Shown one piece after another: positions 1 through 13,464 of a stretch of DNA of 64,000 nucleotides (within the stretch, counting starts at the first letter, position 1; each line of letters begins with the position of its first letter). The stretch lies in contig JAGVVL010000001.1 of NCBI GenBank assembly GCA_018287875.1, forward strand, positions 1,922,001 to 1,986,000, in the 5' to 3' direction. This DNA is from Nigrospora sphaerica (taxonomy: Eukaryota > Ascomycota > Sordariomycetes > Amphisphaeriales > Apiosporaceae). The notes below the pieces were generated by a model, which had not been told where the DNA came from, searched no databases, and was given only the letters and a program-made list of their open reading frames with translations. The position numbers and the translations under genes are program-made.

Positions 1-627
1 GGGTTCCCAAACCCCGGAAGCTAAACGCAGCCCGTGGTCAGCCGAGCAAGGAAACAACCCATCTATATCGTGCAAACGTGGTCTCAGAGTCTCACGCACC
101 GGGCCGGACGTGGTCGGACAATTGGGACCAGGGATCGGATCCGTACGGAGGCACGCATCTCCACACCTGCTTGGCTACCTAATCACGCAGTCGCTACTCA
201 AGAAACCGTTGGGCTTCGCGAACAGTGTCGTTTCGGAAAGCTGTGTGGGCTTTGGTGCGAGCAGGCGACCGCCTTCGTGAAGCGAGTGGTACCTGGAATA
301 TTGCATCCACAGTCCCGGCGGCTTTTACGTGGCAACCTTACATGGGACTCACGAGGCAGACGGGTGAGCCGAGTCGTAAGGGTCTCTCGGAATCGTGGCG
401 TGGGCTGGCTGACGGGAATAGCAATTGCTACTCGTTTACAAAGCTGTAGGTAGGCCTGACACAGTCGCCAATGAGGCAATTGTACATAGCCCCCACGCAT
501 CTCGTTATCTCGTGGCACCCCAATCTCTTTCGGCATGCGCCGTGATAATACCAACCCTTTTCCGAGCCGTGTACATGACGCCCAGGTTTTCCTTCCTCTT
601 CAAGCTGGCGGACGAGGCCCTCGCCTT
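1..627. other. intergenic, no gene recognised
   Basis: No reading frame here resembles a known family or has convincing splice structure. The right end is the 3' flank of the minus-strand p24 gene, which stops at 628. Confidence 0.5.
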
Positions 628-1436
628 TTATACCACGCGCTTGACCTCGAAGAACCGGCGCAGCCACCACACCTGGAAGACGGACTCGCCAATGACCATG
701 CCAATGACAAACAGGTTCCACCACTTGACTCGGCTGTTGGTGCTCTCGGCCGTGTTCCGGTGGGTGCGCTCGCGGACAACGATGTAGGATTGCTCGTCTT
801 TGACCTGGTTAAGCAGGTCGGAGAGCTTGCGGACTGCAAATAGGGGGGAGAAGGGCCACATTGTCAGCAGGGGAGGGGCAAAGAAGGGTCGCAACGGCGT
901 CCGGGGGGGGGGGGGGGGGGGGAGCGCGGATGCCAACGTACTTTCGTTCTCCAGGGGGTCCTTTTCGGCCTCGTGCTCCGAGACGTATACTATGCCGTGG
1001 ACGTTGAACGAGACCTCCTTGGTGTGGGCGCCCCAGTGCTCGTTGCCGAAGCAGTAGAGGTACTTGCCGTCGTGCTTGGCGTCGAAGGAGTAGTCGCCAT
1101 TGGACACGTCCTTCTGGAAGGTCTCGTACTGGCCGACGGGGTTCGTGATCTGCCGGAAAGAAAAATCGCATGTCAGCCCACAAGCGGTCGCGCCAAGCCG
1201 TCCCTCGTCCTCCCCATGTGGCGATGTGGCTTCCATACCCAAAAGTCAATGTCCAGGTTGCCGGCGCTGCCAAACTCGCGGTCGCCGACCTGGAAGGTGA
1301 CCGTCATCCGGTCGTCCCGGTGAAGCTCCTCGTGGAAACATTCGCGGCCGTGGGCAGGGAGCTGGATGTTGTGACCCAGCACAGCCGGGAGAAAGCTGGC
1401 GGAAAGCAGTAGGGCTGCCGAGGAGAGGAAGTGCAT
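628..1436 (-). CDS. emp24: p24 family cargo receptor, beta/Emp24 type
   Basis: Single-pass receptor of the p24 complex that cycles between ER and Golgi in COPII/COPI vesicles and helps export GPI-anchored cargo (family knowledge). Three exons, 1436-1239, 1149-942 and 833-628, give 203 residues, the usual p24 length. Residues 1-21 are a signal peptide ending AVLG. The GOLD domain follows, with its two expected cysteines at C33 and C99, then a membrane-proximal helix containing VRERTHRNTAESTNSR. The transmembrane segment is at about 173-193, and the cytosolic tail RFFEVKRVV has the FF export signal typical of the beta class. Donors are GTATGG and GTACGT; both acceptors are CAG. Intron 2 holds a run of 20 G. 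ARF1, another vesicle-traffic gene, lies divergently 2.6 kb away. Beta-class assignment rests on the tail. Confidence 0.93.
903..922. repeat. G20 homopolymer inside the emp24 intron
   Basis: Twenty consecutive G on the plus strand, so 20 C in the transcript, lying near the 5' end of emp24 intron 2. Length is likely to vary between isolates or sequencing runs. Confidence 0.95.
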
Positions 1437-4800
<3,364 letters not shown>

Positions 4801-6248
4801 AGGAGTAATAGATGCCGCTCATGATTTCTCGTACCCTTACGTCCCGCTTCTCACGTTCGTCCCACATTGGTTGGTTGTAACTTGTTTGAGTTCTCGATTT
4901 CCCCGGGAGCAATCGATATAGTCCATAAACCAGGCATCGTTTTCTCTCCTCTCGGCGTCCCTTCCTCGGAGTGGTTGTGCACAGTGAGCCCCTTGTTCTG
5001 GCAATGCGCTCTTGGTCCATCTTATGATGAAGCTGCAGAAGTTTGATATCCGGAGGCAAGAGGAAGCGGACCGGTTACGAAGGGGAAAGGGTCCTGTGCG
5101 GTGGGAGAAGAAAGGGGCGCCGGGGACAGATTTTGTACGAATTGATGGTATGGCGAGCAAAAGGCGAGCTGGGTGGGGCCGCCTCGATACTGCCTCCTTG
5201 CTGATGACCTGAATCGAGCGATGATTCCCAGGATGCTGAGGCGGCCGTACCGCAACCCCTCCTACATTGCATGGATGGAATGGCATGGTTTTCGCACGTG
5301 GGATCCAGGTACATGTAGGTATTTAGAGACTTGGCTGCCCCGGCAAGTTCATGGCTGCCAGTCATGGTGCCGCCTTCCCGTCCACCGAATGCTGGCGGCC
5401 TGTTCGCCTCAGTTTCAGAGCAGAAGTGGCGACGGGCAGTCCACGCGCGGGGCGCCAATGGCAAAGAACAGGTAAATTTAACTACAATGTTGCCTACCCA
5501 TGTGCCACCTATGTAGGTACATGTATATATGTAGGTGCCAGGCCGTAGGTTGGGGCATTCCGACCAGCCGCCATTGATGGCGCACTTGCTGCTGGGCATG
5601 GACGGGTGGAGAGGTCTACCGAGGCCGCGCGAGTAAGTGTGGAAAGCATACATGGAAAGCCGTCTATCGAAGGGGCCAGCTTACTTACGCACAAGACCCA
5701 ATACTCGATTGAAAGTCGCTCGAGGGTGTCGGATGCGATTCGGATAAGAGAGGTAAAGAAAGTTCTTGGTGGGAAATGGCGCTAGTAACGAATGGGGCGC
5801 GATGCCTGCAATCGAGTAAGTCTTCTGCTTGCCTTATCCGGTCCCGCAACTGACCAGGGCGTGTGAGGATCCAGCTTATACATACTCTTACCTAAACCCA
5901 GGACTCCGGTACCGACTTCACTGAAACAAGTCAGTATCCCGGCCAGTAGGACGTGGGAGGCTACGCAGATCCAAGAGCCCCTACTGGAAAGCGTGGTAAG
6001 TCTGAGCAAGTGAACCTAAAGTGTGGGAATGCGTACTTGGCTTCTTGTCGCTTGCACTCGGCCTTGATCCGTTATCGGCCACGATCGGCTTCCGGCTATC
6101 GCGTGGGCGCGAGGCCGAAGGTCAAGCTCCCCTCAGTCGGCCAACCTGTCTAGCCTTTTCCCCTTCCCCCCTCTGCCCTCTGTTCACCCGACGGCTGTCC
6201 TACGCCGAATTCGTTTGTCGGCCCCATCTGTTCGATACACCGGCGACC
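4801..6248. other. intergenic between ARF1 and the T-protein gene
   Basis: No supported gene. It holds the ARF1 3' flank, short TAGGTA-type motifs near 5307-5323 and 5513-5535, and from about 6140 a pyrimidine-rich leader of the next gene. A minus-strand open frame at 5075-5653 has no recognisable domain and was not accepted. Confidence 0.55.
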
Positions 6249-7733
6249 ATGCAGCTCTCGCAAGCCCTGCCGCGCGGCAGGCAGGCCATTTTGCGCCTCG
6301 CGCTGCCTTCCCCGCCGTCCCGGCAGCTCTCGCGGCCCCTCGGCTCCCTCGCCGCCGCCGCCTCGTGGTCTGGGCCGCCGGTGACGCCGAGGCGACTGCG
6401 GACGCCGCCCTCCCTGACGAAGACGGCGATGGTAGCGGCGGCAACAACAGCGGCGGGCCCGTGGACGGCTTCGGCCCGGGCAGACGGGCGGCGCTGGGCC
6501 TCGTCACTTACAGCCGAGGAGCCGCTACGCAAGACGGCGCTCTACGACCTCCACGTCGCCAAAGGCGGCAAGATGGTGCCCTTCGGCGGCTTCCACATGC
6601 CCGTGCAGTACAAGGCGCAGTCTGTGCTGCAGTCGCACCACTTCACGCGCTCGCACGCCTCGCTGTTTGACGTTGGCCACATGGTCCAGCACACCTTCGC
6701 CGGCGCTGGCGCCGCCGCCTTCCTGCAGCGCGTCACGCCCGCCTCGCTGGGCGCCCTGGCCCCTCAACACAGCACACTCAGCACGCTGCTGTGGCCCGGC
6801 ACCGGCGGCATCGTCGACGACACCATCGTCACCAAGCTCGCCGACGACCACTTCTATGTCGTCACCAACGCCGGCTGCCGCGCCAAGGACCTCGCCTACC
6901 TGGCCGACCAGCTGCGCCTCTGGCGCGACGGCGGCGGTGCCGATGTCAAGCACGAGGTAATGGAAGGTTGGGGTTTGGTGGCCCTCCAGGGCCCGCTGGC
7001 CGCCGAGCTCCTGCCCCTCGTGCTCGCCGAGCCGTGCGACCTGGGCGACCTGTACTTCGGCCAGTGCCGCCATCTCTCCTTCCGGCCGGGCCCGGACGCG
7101 CCCGCCCAGCCCCTGCTGGTGTCCCGCGGCGGCTACACGGGCGAGGACGGCTTCGAGATCTCGATCCCGCCCGAGCACACGGTCGCCTTCACCGAGGCGC
7201 TGCTGGCCGCCGCCGGTCCCGAACGACTGCAGCTGGCCGGCCTGGGGGCCCGCGACAGCCTGCGGCTCGAGGCCGGCATGTGCCTCTACGGCCACGACCT
7301 CGACGACACAACGACGCCCGTCGAGGCCGGACTCAGCTGGGTCATCGGCAAGGACCGCCGCGCCGCCAGCGACCCGACTGCCTTTCACGGTGCCGAGGTC
7401 ATCCTGGCGCAGCTGACGCCCCGGAGCAAGGGCGGCCGTGGCGTTGACCGCCGCCGCGTCGGCCTCGTCGTCGAGGGCGGCATCGCGCGCGAGGGCGCCG
7501 AGATCGTCTACCCCGCCGCCGCCTCCAGCGGCCCCGAGACCGTCGGCGTCGTCACGAGCGGCTGCCCCAGCCCGACCCTTGGTCAGAACATCGCCATGGG
7601 CTACGTCCGCGACGGCCTCCACAAGGCCGGCACCGAGCTCGAGGTCCTCATTCGCGGCCGCCCGCGCAAGGCCACCGTCACCAAAATGCCCTTTGTCCCC
7701 AGCAAGTACCACAAGGCCCCCGCGCCCGCGTAA
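6249..7733 (+). CDS. GCV1: glycine cleavage system T-protein (aminomethyltransferase), mitochondrial
   Basis: Transfers the aminomethyl carbon from the H-protein to tetrahydrofolate, releasing ammonia, in the mitochondrial glycine decarboxylase complex. The gene is one uninterrupted exon of 494 residues. The start at 6249 opens an Arg/Ala/Ser-rich, acid-poor leader (MQLSQALPRGRQAILRLALP) expected of a mitochondrial presequence. The conserved enzyme begins near residue 93 (LRKTALYDLHVAKGGKMVPF). Later landmarks are SLFDVGHM, the folate-site segment SRGGYTGEDGFEIS, AGLGARDSLRLEAGMCLYG, and the C-terminal barrel ending VTKMPFVPSKYHK. The open frame extends upstream to 6021, but no leader-like sequence supports a longer start. 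The leader of about 90 residues is long for the family. Extreme GC at third positions creates a 395-codon antisense open frame that is not a gene. Confidence 0.95.
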   Translation: MQLSQALPRGRQAILRLALPSPPSRQLSRPLGSLAAAASWSGPPVTPRRLRTPPSLTKTAMVAAATTAAGPWTASARADGRRWASSLTAEEPLRKTALYDLHVAKGGKMVPFGGFHMPVQYKAQSVLQSHHFTRSHASLFDVGHMVQHTFAGAGAAAFLQRVTPASLGALAPQHSTLSTLLWPGTGGIVDDTIVTKLADDHFYVVTNAGCRAKDLAYLADQLRLWRDGGGADVKHEVMEGWGLVALQGPLAAELLPLVLAEPCDLGDLYFGQCRHLSFRPGPDAPAQPLLVSRGGYTGEDGFEISIPPEHTVAFTEALLAAAGPERLQLAGLGARDSLRLEAGMCLYGHDLDDTTTPVEAGLSWVIGKDRRAASDPTAFHGAEVILAQLTPRSKGGRGVDRRRVGLVVEGGIAREGAEIVYPAAASSGPETVGVVTSGCPSPTLGQNIAMGYVRDGLHKAGTELEVLIRGRPRKATVTKMPFVPSKYHKAPAPA

Positions 7734-8590
7734 CCTGGTCCCTTTCTTTCTTTGTCCCTTTCTCTTTTCTTTTCACCGTTCCCGGGTTGGAGGGTGCGGT
7801 CGGAGCTTGATTGATTTCGACAGATTTGACGGGGCGGTCTGTTTCAACAATAGGAGGGGGTTCTGCTGCTTTTCTTCTCCGGCGTTCACTCGGCGGTCTA
7901 CCTCGTAGTTAACCTACGCATCAAAAGTACCCTCAACGGGGTGGGAAGGGGGAATATAACCAAAAACTGGATACCAACCGCATTGAATTTCTCCAAAGGA
8001 GAGAGGAAAGGTGTGTTTTCGTGACATGACCGCCACAATCAACCGCCCTTGCACAACGAGGTGATGTAACTAGAAATAGGACGATGCCTTAGGGAAAGCG
8101 GAAGTGGAAAGCCAGAACTGGAGGACTACATGGTGTCTAATCCAACAGAACCGTGCCTGCGCCCCTTTTTTTCCGCCCTCCATATTCTGTTGGCTTGACT
8201 GCCCATCATGTTCCGCGTATACCACTCGTCTACGACCGTGAGAACCCGTTATCGCGCTGGGATGTCTCTGTTACCCCGACCACGCTAAAGCAAAGAGACA
8301 GATGGTCGTCTGCGTAGACCTGCTGTAGTCACCTCGGCAGGCCACACACGTCATAGACCCGAGCTCACTGGCCGTACAGGACCGCTCGGGGCGGAGGCCA
8401 GGTGCCGGGGACACGTATATCCACGCCAACGTAGCCGCGGCCGTCCTCTTGGTGTATATATTGACGTAGGCACGCGTTATTTGGAGACAAGTGTTCCTCT
8501 CGTAAATGGTGGCTCACGCCCCCGTCGGCCAGCTGCCCGATCCAAATGCCTGTTCCCGTGAACGGCCTGCCCGCCTGGTTACACGCCTAC
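7734..8590. other. convergent 3' flanks
   Basis: Space between the stops of the plus-strand T-protein gene and the minus-strand P450. No gene recognised; it presumably holds both 3' UTRs. Confidence 0.6.
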
Positions 8591-10333
8591 TTACCAACCC
8601 TCCACTTCGGTAGCATGGACATACATGCCATGGGCCGGTCGCGCCGTGATGCCGCCCTTGATCTCGACGTTCTTCTCGTCCATCTCCTCTTCGTTCTTGA
8701 GCCGAAAGTCGAACCGGCCGACCCAGGCGGCCAGGAGGCAGGCGAACTCGGCCTTGGCGAAACTCTGGCCGATGCAGCTCCGCGGCCCGTGCAGGAAGGT
8801 GAGGAACGAGTAGTTGGACGCGGCGCCGCCGCTGGCCGCCCGCTTGTCGCCCTCGTCCTTGGGCATCCAGCGGTCGGGGTTGAAGACGTCGGCGTCGGGG
8901 CCCCAGAGCTCCTTGTCGCGGTTGACGGACCAGGGACACAGGATGATGCGGACGCCCTTGGGCACGTACTGGCCAAGGATGGACGTGTCCCGCGCCGTTT
9001 CGCGGATCGTCATGGGCACCGGCGGGTAGTAGCGCAGGACCTCGTTGCAAACCGCGTTCAGGTATGGCAGACGATCGATGTCCATGCTCGAAACGTCGCT
9101 CTCCGAGACCATGGACGGGAGGTTCTCCCGGATCTCGGCCCGCAACCGAGCCTGGACTTCGGGGTACCGCGCAAGCATGTAGGTCGCCCACGTCATGGCC
9201 GACGCCGTCGTCTCGTGTCCGGCAGCCAAAAACGTCATCATCTGGTCCACCAGCTCTTCGTCCCCGAAACCGCCCGACTCGAGGGCCACGGACAGAATGT
9301 CCAGATCGGTCAGCTCCTTCCTGGCCAGCTTCTCCTTCTTCTCCTGGACGAGGTCCCGGCATACCGAACGAATCGTCGCGGCGGCCGAGGCGATGTCGCT
9401 GTTTCGTTGCATGGGAATGCGGTGGAGGATCCACGCCGGCATGAACAGGCCAAGGATGCCGAGGATGCGGGCACCTTTGGACGGCCTGAAAACAACGTTG
9501 TAGGTCACGTTAAGTTTGTTGTTGGGGTCTTGAATGGCACCAAAGTCCCGGCCGAGTCCTGCGATGCCAATGATGTCAAGTGTCGCTCTCGAGGTCCACG
9601 CGCCCACCTCGATGACGGCCGAGCCCTTCCGGCCTGTGGCTTCGACTTTTTGCACGTCGTCCGAAACCCCAGACTGAATGACTTTGCTCATGGCCAGAAC
9701 AGCCTCTCGGCTTTTGTTCCAGAAGACCGGGTACAGGTCCTTGACATGACGAAAGGCAAAGGCGGGCATCAAATTCCGTCGTTGAATCTTGTGCTGTTCT
9801 CCTTCGGCCAGCAAGATGCCGACTCCGAGAATGCGCCCCAGGGCGGTCCTCATCTGGGACGGCTTTTCAAAGTCATAGTTACGTGTAACAAGGACCTCGG
9901 AGAGGGCCTTGGGCGAGGTGATGAGCAGACGCTCGTCGTTGAGAAGGCCCAGGTACCTGATCAAGCCGTCGTTTGGCACAGTCCTTATCCTGCGGGTGCG
10001 TCAGCCGCCGTCCCGTGTGTGGCTGTGGGTCAACAGGAAGCCGGGGAGGATCGGTTACCATTCACGGTGGGGAGTGCCCGTAGCATCTTTTGCGATCCGG
10101 TGGAAGTGCCCGTTGAAGAAAGTGCCGCCCGGCGGCAGGGGCAGATGGCGGAGGGGCGAGAAGAACTTGGGATATAGAACCACGGCCCAGACGGCCCAGA
10201 GGACGGCTTGAAAGAGCCAGATTTGGAAAAAGGCGTGGATGAAGGGCTTGGCCTGCCACCCTGCCTCACGCACGACTAATACATACGAAGCCACGAGCGA
10301 GGCCGCCGTCATGGCGCGCCACGGGATCGCCAT
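8591..10333 (-). CDS. cytochrome P450 monooxygenase, membrane-anchored
   Basis: Heme-thiolate monooxygenase of the ER membrane; substrate unknown. Two exons, 10333-10059 and 9989-8591, give 557 residues. The join E-W-I-R is created across a GTAACC...CAG intron of 69 nt. The N-terminus has hydrophobic segments (TAASLVASYVLVV; FQAVLWAVWAVVLYPKF) and then the proline hinge RHLPLPPGG. Helix I carries AGHETTASAMTW and helix K carries ExxR in NEVLRYYPPVP. The heme loop is FLHGPRSCIGQSFA with the iron ligand at C497. The chain ends VEGW, common for fungal P450s, directly before the stop. All catalytic landmarks are intact. The neighbours (a glycine cleavage enzyme and a dehydrogenase-like protein) do not form a recognisable secondary-metabolite cluster, so a detoxifying or lipid role is as likely as a biosynthetic one. 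CYP family not assigned. Confidence 0.95.
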
Positions 10334-12150
10334 TTGGGGCTGTGCGGGGGGGGGGAGGGGGACGGAGGATCAAGTTTTCTCAAGAAAATATGCGACGGGA
10401 AGAGGCAGCGTTCAGATCCGGCTCAACGACAACACACCATTCAAATAGTGGTGAATATAGGTTGAAAAAGGAGAGTAGCGCCACGGATCTGTTCGTCGCC
10501 CTCGTCGTCCAGCCGATCTGGTGGGCCCAGTCGGTTGGCTCCGAAACGCCCGGTCAAGTAGCGGGCGCGACGTCAGGCCCGGCACGGTGGAGAAGACAGG
10601 GAAGCAGAGACAGAAAAGCCCAGTAGGATAGGTACCTTGAGGGAAATAGGCAGACGGAGCTAGGCGGGCTTGCAGGCGGGCTGTTGCTTAGGGGTACAGG
10701 GGAGTCTCGAACCGGATGGGGACTGGGAATCGGAGCCAGAGGGCACAGGAACCTGTGTTCAGGCTCCCCGGCTATTATAAGCCGGCGGCACGGGCTGCAT
10801 GATGGGCGCGCACCTCGCTTATTGTGCCGTGCCGTGACGACGGAGGAACATCGAAAAGGCCATCATCATGCTTGCTGTCCGCGGTGGGCTCGATTGGATA
10901 CGACCCAAGACACGACGGAGCCGATCTGCAGGTGCAAGCCATCCGGCTCGGCCTATAGTAAGATGAAGCCTACGCTGAGTTCCTGCGTGGAATGAAGCAA
11001 CCTAGCCAACCGGCAGCCTTTGGCGCCATGCTGATGCCGATACTGGTGCTGCATCGCCGCGATATGGTCACGTTCGCCGCCGGCTGACAGGCAATCAAAC
11101 TCGTCCTCACAGAAGGGGGATTTCTCGAGTTGGCCCGAGACCGAGGACGCACTGGGGATATGCAGTTCGGGGATTGTCAAGTGCCCGTCCGTCCCTCCAG
11201 GGCCTGCGAAACTTGGAACGTCAGCCTGTCCGGGCTGGGTCGTGGCATGGCCACGGTATCGTCTTGCAAACCTGCCCTAACGACGTCGTTGCCTAATGCG
11301 GCATGGCACGGGGGTGTATTGGTCGTAGCGAGACGAGCCTACCGTGTTTCCGTACAGCGCGGGCGTTAAGCGACGGGAGAGGGGGAGGGGGGGAGGGGTA
11401 CGCTAACAAACTGCATAACCTCCGGCTTAGCCCTGGCTCTGGCGAACCGGCCCTCCTGGAACTGCGGCCTTCCAGCTTGCATACTCCTCAAAAAGCAAAA
11501 GCGTGGAGCCGTAGATGCAAGCCCTCATCGGGAGCTCACTTGCGTCGGAATCTGTGAGACGTTCAATCCCGAACGTGTCCAGCAGCATACCACCGCAGAA
11601 GAGGTAGAACTCTTCCTTACCTTTAGGGCGCCATAGTGGGATGCGGACTCATTATGGGATGGATGCTGTCTGTCAGCCCGGCTCGGCGGAGGCGGGCAAA
11701 GAGACAGACCGCGGCGGAGATCGGAACCACCTCTTACCAGCACCGGCCGGCCAGACTCATTGACCCGTTCCCGTCGACCTGGGGCCTTCAAGGTTGGGCT
11801 CGATGGGGGTTGGTCGCCCCAACCGTCGTATAAAAGGCAGCAGCTGCGTGACGCCACCAACCGATGATGATGGCTTACCTCTTTGAGGACATACCAGAGC
11901 GCGCGCGCGCGTGGTCCGGATCTGTGCAAGTGGGGGGGCGCACGACGGGGGAGGGGGAATGAGGAGGCATGCATGCATGTCCAACTTTTGCAGATTGCTT
12001 TTAGGTCGGGACGTGATCGGGCATCTGCCGCTTCGTCTGCGAACATAGCGAACTCATCCCGTGTTAACGGCCGTTTTGTTGATCCTACTTGCACACCCTC
12101 CCACCATCCCCTCCTTCCGCGTAACCGCGACCCTACCAAAGTTGCCGACC
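10334..12150. other. divergent intergenic, P450 and dehydrogenase-like gene
   Basis: About 1.8 kb that must hold both promoters. It contains an inverted repeat with an AT core at 10768-10785 and an alternating purine-pyrimidine (GC)n patch near 11899-11911. A 293-codon minus-strand frame at 11525-12406 overlaps the next gene and shows no domain. Confidence 0.6.
10768..10785. promoter_or_regulatory. 6-bp inverted repeat with ATTATA core
   Basis: Perfect arms CCGGCT/AGCCGG flank ATTATA, about 435 nt upstream of the P450 start. It has the shape of a binding site for a dimeric regulator, but occurs once and could be chance. Confidence 0.25.
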
Positions 12151-13196
12151 ATGGCCGCCTCGCCCGCAAAGATTGGCATCCTGTCCATTGGGGACATGGG
12201 CATGGGCATCGCAAAGCTGCTGCGGGCCTATGGATTTGCCGTCGCCACCAATTGTAAGGGCCGAAGGTAAATACGCCCGTGTCACCCTCTCCCCACATCA
12301 GACCACTCGGGGCATGCCCGGCTAAGACTTCGACCACCAGCGAAGACACCATCGAGAGGGCCAAGGACGCGGGCGTCGAGCTGCTCGCCTCCGACGTGGA
12401 GCTCACTGACAGCTGCGACGCGATACTCTCCGTCGTCCCGCCCCGCGACGCCTACGCCACCGCCGAGAGGGTGGTCGAGGCCTTGGTCGGTGTCACCCAG
12501 AGGGACGCCCCCCTGTACTACGTGGACCTGAACGCCGTGGCCCCTTCCACCGTCCGGTCCATAGCCGGCAGGGTTGACAAGGCCCGCGCGCCCGTCCGCT
12601 TCGTGGACGGCTGCATCCTCGGCGGCCCTCCGGCCCTCCAGCCGGCCTCCAACGACTATGACGACGCCGCCGCCGCCGGCCGCTGGGTCAAACCCAGCCT
12701 TCCCACCTCGGGGCCTCATAAGCTGTCCGACGTGCCCGTCTGGGGCGATTCGCTCTCTTCCGCCCTGAACATGAGGCATATCTCCCCCGACATCGGCGCC
12801 GCCAGCGGCCTAAAAATGTGCTACGCCAGTCTGACCAAGGGCTTCACCGCCCTGGCTATCCAGTCCTTCACCACGGCTCAGCGGCTCGGTGTACTCGATG
12901 ACCTGAAGCAGGAAATGCAGCCGGCCAACTGGGAAAGAGCCGAAAAAGGTGTCACCGCCATGCCACCCAAAGCCTACCGCTGGGTGCGCGAGATGGAGGA
13001 GATAGCCTTGGCCTTCGAAGAAGACGGTGGCTTTGCCCAGTCCTCCTTCCAAGGCGCCGCCCGCGTCTTCCAAGCCGTCGCCGACTCTGAACTGGGCCAG
13101 GAAAAGATTGGCAAGCGAAAGAGGGGTACAACCGTCGAGGACATGGCCGCCGCTCTGGCCGAAGGTATGGATAAGCGCAAAAAGAAGAACGTTTAG
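12151..13196 (+). CDS. 6-phosphogluconate-dehydrogenase-like NAD(P)-binding protein (DUF1932 type)
   Basis: Predicted beta-hydroxyacid-dehydrogenase relative; substrate unknown. Two exons, 12151-12266 and 12341-13196, give 323 residues. The 74-nt intron has donor GTAAAT, a CTAAG branch-like site and acceptor CAG; the join restores GRSEDTIERAKDAGVELL. The Rossmann fold starts at once with IGILSIGDMGMGIAKLLRAYGF, containing the GxxGxG loop, and continues with DAILSVVPPRDAYATAERV. The C-terminal half (AASGLKMCYASLTKGFTALAIQ and RWVREMEEIALAF) matches the helical DUF1932 substrate domain. The tail KRKKKNV is basic. I chose the ATG at 12151 because it sits just before the Rossmann strand; the frame stays open upstream from 12061 with unrelated sequence. 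It is transcribed away from the P450. Confidence 0.85.
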
Positions 13197-13464
13197 CCCC
13201 CCAAAGTACCCGACGCCTTTTTCAATCACGTCAAAAAAGTAGAGTATTGCAGTCACACAAATACTGGCCAGCGGAATGATCCATGAAACGATGCCCTTTG
13301 GTTGGGGAATGACCTAAGTACACCTGCGCGCCATACAAACGAGCCGGATAGCATCTGGCCAGGGAAAATCAAGAACTCCTAATAAACAATGGCTGCTAGC
13401 ATAGGTCCCATCCTATCACTGCATTTGGAAGCCGTAAGCATCTCCTTTTCATAGCATGCACCTC

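Noticed and set aside
5075..5653. 192-codon minus-strand frame between ARF1 and the T-protein gene
   Set aside because: Unlike any family I know; Cys- and Tyr-rich in a random manner; no supporting splice or promoter signals.
6525..7712. 395-codon open frame antisense to the T-protein gene
   Set aside because: It arises from GC-rich third positions of the real gene; the translation has no domain.
8546..10177. 543-codon open frame antisense to the P450 gene
   Set aside because: Mirror of the real coding frame, crosses its intron, and has no recognisable protein features.
11525..12406. 293-codon minus-strand frame upstream of the dehydrogenase-like gene
   Set aside because: Overlaps the real gene start and has no domain or plausible splice pattern.
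8179..13196. P450 plus dehydrogenase-like gene as a secondary-metabolite cluster
   Set aside because: No polyketide synthase, peptide synthetase, terpene cyclase, transporter or cluster regulator nearby; the neighbours are housekeeping genes.
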